Source: Microdochium bolleyi (taxonomy: Eukaryota; Ascomycota; Sordariomycetes; Xylariales; Microdochiaceae). Taken from it: 64,000 nucleotides of DNA. Position numbers and translations under genes: made by a program. The stretch spans positions 186,001 through 250,000 of the forward strand of contig KQ964268.1 in the NCBI GenBank assembly GCA_001566295.1, written 5' to 3'. Shown one piece after another: positions 62,184 through 64,000 of this stretch (position 1 is the first letter of the stretch; the number at the start of each line of letters is the position of its first letter). A model generated the notes under the pieces. The model had not been told where the DNA came from and ran no database searches. It saw only the letters and a program-made list of their open reading frames with translations.

Positions 62184-63749
62184 TCAAGATGCGCCGCTCA
62201 AGGCTTGAAACGCGGCACTGTCGTCCTCACAAGCGCCCCAATCCGCAGTCTGCCTAGCGACGAACTGCATGTCCCCGGCACCGAGCCGTCGGAGGACGGC
62301 TCCCTCATCAGCGCCGGCGCGAGCGAACCACATCCACGGTTCACGTTTCGTCTCTACCAACCCGTCGTTGCCGAACCATGTCCACGGGTCATGGTCCTCC
62401 GCCACGAGCTCGTGCTTCCAGCCACAATTCTTCCACCCGGACTCGTTTGCCCGCCTCCTCGTCTCGCCCAGCACTCTGCCGACTTTGATGCCGACCAGGT
62501 TCGGAAGCTCGTGAGGATTGGCAACAAAGAGGACGTGCTGGAGCAAGTCTGCGGCTGTATCCCATCCACACTCGCCCATTCCGTCGTGCGGGCGCGACTG
62601 GGCCAGATGCAGCAGCTCAAGCGATGTAGGCAGCATATCTGCCAGCCGGCAGGGCGCGGAAGTCTGTTCTTCGTCACCGAGGAGTACAGCAGGGGTGATT
62701 GCGAGAGTCTTGAGGACCTTCAGGCTCCGCAGGGCGCCAATAACGGAGTCCTGCAGCGTACAACCCCGGGCGTCTGCATCGAAATGGATGGAAAGGTTGA
62801 TGTGGGTAAGGCCAGCGCCAAGCTTGCGCAGTGCGTTGCTGATGGGTCTCAGGTCCACGACTTGCGGCTGCGGATGTCCAAGGTGGAAGAGACGGAGCAC
62901 AATAGCATCGTACACCAGGTTTTGTAGGGAAGGAGCCCGAGCCAGGAGCTGCGGCACGACCTGCGGGTCGAAAATGTGCTGCCTGACCTCGAGGACTTGT
63001 ACACAGGGTTGCAGATGGTCGAGCCGGCAGAGAGAGCCTGCATGGATTTGCATGTGCAGGGCTGGGAAGGGCATGATTGACGGAAATTCCATGGAGAAGC
63101 CGTAGTCTTTGCATCGGAAGAAGCAAAGTCTGTCCAGATGCCTCAGCGGGGTCTTGTCGACCTCGTTGACTCGGCCCTTGACTGTGACGGGACCGGCAGT
63201 GCCGCCTAGGTAGCGGAGCCGGGCCGGCCTGCACAAGTCGAAGAAGTACACGAGCGGGCTCAGAAGCTGCATCGGCGGAGCGGTGAATGACAGATGCTCC
63301 AGCTGGGGCATGTGGGCGATGAGGAGGAGCAGGACGTGGCTGGACGTCAGACGGCTGCGGCGGAAGATGCGGTCGAGGAAGCGACCGATCATGGAGTCAT
63401 ATGTGCTGAAAAACCACTGGAGGCTTGGCCGGCTACTGATGTCGATGTACTCACCGGGCTCGTCCACGGGCCAGTCGTCTTCCGGAAGGACGTTGTCGAA
63501 GATGATGAGGCTACGAACCAGGTCACCGTTGGACGGGTTGCGCTGCAGAGCCTGCACCAGCGCCTCGACACGGCGCGGCGCGGTGTGCGGCTCGAGGACG
63601 ATTGTGCGCCAGAATTCTGGGTCGGCGATGGCGTGGAAGCGTCTGGAGACGAGGCGGAGGGAGGTCAGTTGCTTGCGACTGTCGACCGAGCCGAGAAGCA
63701 GCGGACGGAGGAGCTCGTCGGGCAGGGTGGTGAGGGTGGGCGCGGCCAT
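62184..63749 (-). CDS. F-box protein
   Basis: Single exon on the minus strand, 521 residues from ATG 63749. The N-terminus TLPDELLRPLLLGSVDSRKQLTSLRLVSRRFHAIADPEFWRTIVL (about 8-52) is a complete F-box. The remainder is leucine-rich and consists of irregular helix/strand repeats (LLIAHMPQLEHLSF, RHLDRLCFFRCKDYGF, VQVLEVRQHIFD, ALRSLKVLKTLAITPAVLL), as in LRR-like substrate-recruiting domains of SCF ubiquitin ligases in fungi. The frame is open upstream to 63830 without a further ATG. A GT-AG intron in the 5' leader is possible. The target is unknown. Confidence 0.8.
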   Translation of the reverse strand: MAAPTLTTLPDELLRPLLLGSVDSRKQLTSLRLVSRRFHAIADPEFWRTIVLEPHTAPRRVEALVQALQRNPSNGDLVRSLIIFDNVLPEDDWPVDEPGEYIDISSRPSLQWFFSTYDSMIGRFLDRIFRRSRLTSSHVLLLLIAHMPQLEHLSFTAPPMQLLSPLVYFFDLCRPARLRYLGGTAGPVTVKGRVNEVDKTPLRHLDRLCFFRCKDYGFSMEFPSIMPFPALHMQIHAGSLCRLDHLQPCVQVLEVRQHIFDPQVVPQLLARAPSLQNLVYDAIVLRLFHLGHPQPQVVDLRPISNALRKLGAGLTHINLSIHFDADARGCTLQDSVIGALRSLKVLKTLAITPAVLLGDEEQTSAPCRLADMLPTSLELLHLAQSRPHDGMGECGWDTAADLLQHVLFVANPHELPNLVGIKVGRVLGETRRRANESGWKNCGWKHELVAEDHDPWTWFGNDGLVETKREPWMWFARAGADEGAVLRRLGAGDMQFVARQTADWGACEDDSAAFQALSGAS

Positions 63750-64000
63750 GGCCGAGCTGTGAGGGCGTCGTGAGCTGGTGGTAGTGTTTGTTGTTAGTAC
63801 GGAGGTATCTTCTGTGTGAAAGACAGACAAGACTTACGCGACAAGAAACGACAGCGATCAGAGTATACAACAATAGAGATTGTGACTGCGAGCTCCTTCA
63901 TCTCGCGCTGGCGCCAAGAGCAGCAGTGTGATGATGGGAAAGGCAGGGACGCAAATGAGGAAAAGAAGGTGCAGGTGCACAGCACGGACAGCGCAACCCA
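63750..64000. other. Upstream region of the F-box gene
   Basis: Promoter side; no gene accepted before the window ends. Confidence 0.5.

Overview
The window is nuclear DNA of a filamentous ascomycete, most likely Sordariomycetes-like. Genes are split by many short (about 45-100 bp) GT-AG introns with CTGAC/CTAAC-type branch sites, and coding sequence is GC-rich. The gene families are typical of Pezizomycotina: HET, 2EXR, UstYa/DUF3328, terpene synthase, fungal bZIP-like/DUF3425, ACR3/ArsH. All exon structures here were worked out by hand from splice signals and protein logic. No transcript or database evidence was available.

Layout. 0-5 kb: the last exon of a cytochrome P450, an intracellular class-3-lipase-like hydrolase and a complete nine-exon terpene synthase, probably the edge of a terpenoid cluster. 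5.8-10.4 kb: a dispersed tandem family of about 70-90-residue Cys-rich (CxxC...CxxC) miniproteins, three with a start codon and two whose ATG is lost. 11-19 kb: a small secreted six-Cys protein, a 2EXR protein and a 1186-residue Ser/Thr-rich surface protein with two copies of a Cys-containing module. 20-22 kb: a GGA (VHS-GAT-GAE) trafficking adaptor, an ordinary housekeeping gene. 22.6-31.7 kb: gene-poor DNA made of a degenerate repeat of about 350 bp. Each unit carries a conserved core (GGCTAAGAAAGCAGTGAA). It is interrupted by a decayed arsenic locus: pseudo-ACR3, intact-looking arsH, pseudo-MFS. 32.8-38 kb: a membrane-anchored fucose-lectin-like protein, a protein of LPxGTx hexapeptide repeats and a single-pass surface protein.

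38.7-47.7 kb is the most interesting part. A HET-domain gene is followed by four UstYa-family (DUF3328) oxidase genes in alternating orientation and a secreted precursor made of eight near-identical 17-residue units ending in KR/RR Kex2 sites. This is the architecture of a dikaritin-type (ustiloxin/phomopsin/asperipin-like) RiPP pathway, but here the only aromatic residue in the repeat is tryptophan. The expected logic is signal peptide entry to the secretory pathway, Kex2 and carboxypeptidase trimming at the KR sites, and UstYa-catalysed oxidative cyclisation of the core. 48.8-64 kb: a twin CENP-V/GFA-domain protein, an orphan basic protein, a small mitochondrial-type membrane protein, an intron-containing tRNA-Glu(CTC), a dienelactone hydrolase, an SDR, a bZIP-like DUF3425 regulator, a broken paralogue of the hexapeptide-repeat gene and an F-box protein.
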